Assembly (NCBI GenBank): GCA_034440275.1
Contig: JAWXBS010000045.1
Location: forward strand, 1 to 6,761
DNA length: 6,761 nucleotides
Reading direction: 5' to 3'
DNA from: VFBF01 sp034440275
GTDB taxonomy: Bacteria > Pseudomonadota > Alphaproteobacteria > Caulobacterales > Aquidulcibacteraceae
Of the stretch, positions 4,289-6,761 are shown one piece after another (the first letter of the stretch is position 1; each line of letters begins with the position of its first letter). The notes beneath the pieces were generated by a model that saw only the letters and a program-made list of their open reading frames with translations, was not told the origin of the DNA and did not search any database. The translations under genes and the position numbers were made by a program.

Positions 4289-5260
4289 TCAGCCCGGTGG
4301 AAGCGCGAGACGCGCGCGCAGCTTGTCGAGCACCCACGGATCAGGAACATCGCTCTTGCCGGTCATCAGGAAGGCGAAGTTGTCGGCGAGCGTTTCTTCC
4401 GCGTGGAACACGTAGTTCGTGTTGTGGCCGACGGTCTTGAACAGCGCCGCCTGCACAGCCGCCGGCGGGAAGATGGAACTTTCGCCCGTCACCGTCACGA
4501 GCGAGCACGCGCCGCGCGGTCCGCGCTTCATGTTCAGGAACACGAGTTGAAAGTAGCTCTGGAAAACGGGCTTAGCCGGATCGAAGCGCTCGGGATTGGA
4601 GGTGAGGTACGGCATCAGATCGAGCGTGCCTTCCGGTCCGCCCTCCACTTCCACCGTGAACGCGCCGTCTTCCACGTCCGGGTTGGACACCGCGCGCCCG
4701 CGCAAATTCGGCGGCAGCGTCACGCTAGTGCAGCGTTCAAAGCCGATCAGCCCGTACAGGCTCTCGCGCGCCGCGACGTTCACGTGTCGCGACAGGATGT
4801 GAAACAGCTCATGGAAGAAAAGAGAATCGAGCCCTGCGTCCGTCGCCGGCAGGTTCGGGCCGAACACGATTGCATTGGCCCGCGTGTGCGGCAGGCCGCC
4901 GTCTATTGCGCGGCTGCCCTTGATGAAGAGCACGCTCTCAGGGAGCCAGGTTGACAGCGCGGCGAGCTTGTCGCGATGCCGCTCGACGAGCGCACTGAGC
5001 CGCGTCGTCTCGACTTCGCTCCACACCGTCACGCCCGCCGCATAGACCGCCTTGAGCTGCTGCGGCGTGCCGCCGTCACGCAGCTGCAGCCGGATCGAGA
5101 GATCGGCGGGCGTCAGGTTGCGCATGTAGGGATCGTCGGCAGTGACGATGTCGATCGCCTCGTTGGGCGATGCGATCCGGTAAGTCTGCGCGCTCGCGGG
5201 CGCTGCGAGCAGAAACGCGACCGACGCGAGAACGCAGGCCTTCATCCAGTGGTGGCGCAT
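4289..5260 (-). CDS. Secreted HExxH zinc metallopeptidase-like protein, family not recognised
   Basis: A 323-residue protein with a clear Sec signal peptide: a short basic MRHHWMK start, hydrophobic ACVLASVAFLLAA and APASA before Q25, so it is exported to the periplasm or beyond; no lipobox cysteine is seen. FFHELFHILSRH holds an HExxH zinc motif (H150, E151, H154). Near the C-terminus, HAEETLADNFAFLM (about 286-299) offers E288 or E289 as a third zinc ligand followed by an Asp, the arrangement of gluzincin-type peptidases. Two cysteines in the middle (GFERCTS and GACSLV) could form a disulfide. ATG 5260 begins the signal peptide and has a weak GGGGT seven bases before it; frame upstream to 5320 does not look like coding. 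It lies 78 bp downstream of rmuC on the same strand and may share its transcript. Peptidase activity and substrate are inferred from motifs alone. I do not recognise a named family. Confidence 0.8.
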   Translation of the reverse strand: MRHHWMKACVLASVAFLLAAPASAQTYRIASPNEAIDIVTADDPYMRNLTPADLSIRLQLRDGGTPQQLKAVYAAGVTVWSEVETTRLSALVERHRDKLAALSTWLPESVLFIKGSRAIDGGLPHTRANAIVFGPNLPATDAGLDSLFFHELFHILSRHVNVAARESLYGLIGFERCTSVTLPPNLRGRAVSNPDVEDGAFTVEVEGGPEGTLDLMPYLTSNPERFDPAKPVFQSYFQLVFLNMKRGPRGACSLVTVTGESSIFPPAAVQAALFKTVGHNTNYVFHAEETLADNFAFLMTGKSDVPDPWVLDKLRARLALPPG

Positions 5261-5338
5261 GCCGTGACCCCGATTACCGAAACGTGCGACAAGCCTATCG
5301 CGCCCAAATAAGGCCGACAAACGGCGCTCGACGAAAGG

Positions 5339-6751
5339 CTACACAGCGCCGCGCTTTTTCGCCTTTGGCCCATCGTCCTCCACCGGCGGGGCCGGCAAGC
5401 GGACGGAGACGTCCTTGGGCTCGACGTAGGTGATCTCGGTGCTGGCGTCGCCCGCCCCCAGTTCGCGGAAGCGGCGCGCCGACGGGAAGACCCGCGACTC
5501 CACCGTGCTGACGAGCTCGTTGTAGCTGCGCACGGACTTCTCGAGCGAATTGCCCAGCGCATCGAGCCGCGACGACATGGTGGCGAGGCGGTCGTAGAGC
5601 TGCGCGCCGATCTTGGCGATTTCCTCGGCGTTCTTGGCCACCTCTTCCTGGCGCCAGCCGTAGGAGATGGATTTCGCCAGCGCCAGCAGCGACGACGGGC
5701 CGACGATGATGACGCGCTCTGCGACGGCATCTTGGAACAACGCGCTATCGTGCTCGAAGGCAGCGGCGAGGAAGTTCTCGCCCGGCACGAACATCACCAC
5801 GAAGTCCGCCGTGGACGGCACATGCTTGGCGTATTCCTTGGAGGCGAGCTGGCGCATGTGCGTGCGGACTTCCGCCGCGTGCTTCTTCAGCAGGATCTCG
5901 CGCGTCTGGTCGTCGGTGGCTTCCGCCGCATCCATGTAGCCCGATAGCGCCACCTTCGAGTCCACGACGATGCAGCGCCCGCCCGGCAGGTTGATCAGCA
6001 CGTCGGGCCGCAGCTTGCCGCCTTCGCTGTCGTGCGAGGACTGTTGCGTGAAGTCGATGTGATGGCTGAGGCCCGAGAGCTCCAGCACGTTACGCAGCGT
6101 CTCTTCTCCCCAGCGACCGCGCGCCTTCGGCGCTGCCCGCAAGGCGTTCGCGAGCTTGCCGGTTTCCTTCTGTGTCTGCTGCAGCGTGTCCGTCACCTGC
6201 CGCATCTGTTCGAAGAGCGCCGACTTGTCTTCCGTACGCGACTTGTCGAGCGCGCCGACGATTTCGGTGAGGCGCGCGAACTGCTCCTGCACGGGCGCGA
6301 CCATTTCCTTCATGCCGCCGGTGGCTGCGGTCTTGTGCTTCTCGAAGGTCTCGTTCGCAAGATTGAGGAAGCGCTGTTCGTTCTGGCTGAGCGCCTGCTG
6401 CGCGAGCCCCAGAAAACTCTTCTCCACATCGGCTTTCATCGCGATCAGCGCCTGCTCGCGTTCGAGCGCAGCGGCGGTGCGCGCCTCCGAGCCGCTCTTC
6501 TCTGCAGCCAGCAGCGCGGCGGTCCGCGATGCCTCGGCAAGCGCCACATCGCGCGCCTGCACGGCGTCATCGCGTTCGGCGCGGTAGGCGTCGAGCTGTT
6601 CGAGCTTGGCCTTCGCCGCCGCCAGCGCCTGCTCGGCGGCGCCCTTCGCATCGGCGGCCTTGCGCCACTCCCAGAGCGCAAAAGCGCCCCCCGCGACGAG
6701 CAGGAGGAGAAGCAGGACAAGCGGGAGCGGCAGTGCGGCTGATTCGGTCAT
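5339..6751 (-). CDS. rmuC: DNA recombination protein RmuC homologue
   Basis: RmuC limits DNA inversions and rearrangements between short inverted repeats in Escherichia coli; its core is predicted to have a PD-(D/E)XK nuclease-like fold. The 470-residue protein has an N-terminal membrane anchor (LPLVLLLLLLVAGGAFAL, about 9-26), a long Ala/Glu/Lys-rich coiled coil (about 30-205), then the RmuC domain: RGRWGEETLRNVLELSGL (211-228), RPDVLINLPGG followed by IVVDSKVALSGY, where PD (249-250) and DSK (264-266) fit the nuclease-like motif, VMFVPGENFLAAA and the GPSSLLALAKSISYGWRQEEVAKNA block (about 351-375). The C-terminus is Pro/Lys-rich. Length and domain order are normal. ATG 6751 is preferred over TTG 6757; only ten bases lie upstream, so the ribosome site and a longer start cannot be excluded. 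Confidence 0.96.
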   Translation of the reverse strand: MTESAALPLPLVLLLLLLVAGGAFALWEWRKAADAKGAAEQALAAAKAKLEQLDAYRAERDDAVQARDVALAEASRTAALLAAEKSGSEARTAAALEREQALIAMKADVEKSFLGLAQQALSQNEQRFLNLANETFEKHKTAATGGMKEMVAPVQEQFARLTEIVGALDKSRTEDKSALFEQMRQVTDTLQQTQKETGKLANALRAAPKARGRWGEETLRNVLELSGLSHHIDFTQQSSHDSEGGKLRPDVLINLPGGRCIVVDSKVALSGYMDAAEATDDQTREILLKKHAAEVRTHMRQLASKEYAKHVPSTADFVVMFVPGENFLAAAFEHDSALFQDAVAERVIIVGPSSLLALAKSISYGWRQEEVAKNAEEIAKIGAQLYDRLATMSSRLDALGNSLEKSVRSYNELVSTVESRVFPSARRFRELGAGDASTEITYVEPKDVSVRLPAPPVEDDGPKAKKRGAV

Positions 6752-6761
6752 GGTCAAAGAC

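Noticed and set aside
4268..4954. Plus-strand open frame opposite the HExxH gene
   Set aside because: Arg/His-rich reverse reading; the minus strand has a signal peptide and zinc motif.
6032..6742. Plus-strand open frame opposite rmuC
   Set aside because: Leu/Arg-rich shadow of the coiled-coil region of rmuC.

Overview
The window is high-GC bacterial chromosome, most likely from an alphaproteobacterium. The main evidence is the sigma-32 gene: its region 2 and its RpoH box closely resemble, from memory, RpoH of Caulobacter-like and related alphaproteobacteria. Coding density is high and codons are GC-rich at third positions. I see no tRNA, rRNA, insertion sequence, CRISPR array or phage gene.

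Layout, left to right: (1) the 3' end of an RluA/RluD-type 23S rRNA pseudouridine synthase (+), joined through a TGATG stop/start to a small seven-cysteine GFA-fold zinc protein (+). (2) A complete higB-higA toxin-antitoxin operon on the minus strand; higA converges on the GFA gene with 12 bp between the stops. (3) A 273-bp divergent control region between higB and rpoH, holding a palindromic candidate HigA operator over the higB start, a 29-bp symmetric dyad, a GC hairpin and a possible sigma-32-type promoter. (4) rpoH (+), followed by a 118-bp spacer full of short repeated dyads, then a PaiB-family FMN-binding protein (+). (5) On the minus strand, a class I SAM methyltransferase whose stop codon shares a CTAG with the paiB-like stop, a secreted HExxH protein that looks like an undescribed zinc metallopeptidase, and rmuC.

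The genes do not form one pathway. Most are ordinary housekeeping (pseudouridine synthase, rpoH, rmuC) with accessory genes between them. From memory, a RluA/RluD-type synthase directly upstream of rpoH is a common alphaproteobacterial arrangement; if so, the GFA gene and higBA were placed between them here. The most rewarding places for a second look are the higBA translation arrangement (apparently leaderless GTG toxin start against a very strong antitoxin ribosome site inside the toxin gene), the two TTCC-N4-GGAA dyads exactly 20 bp apart after rpoH, and the HExxH protein. I found no convincing novel multi-gene system.
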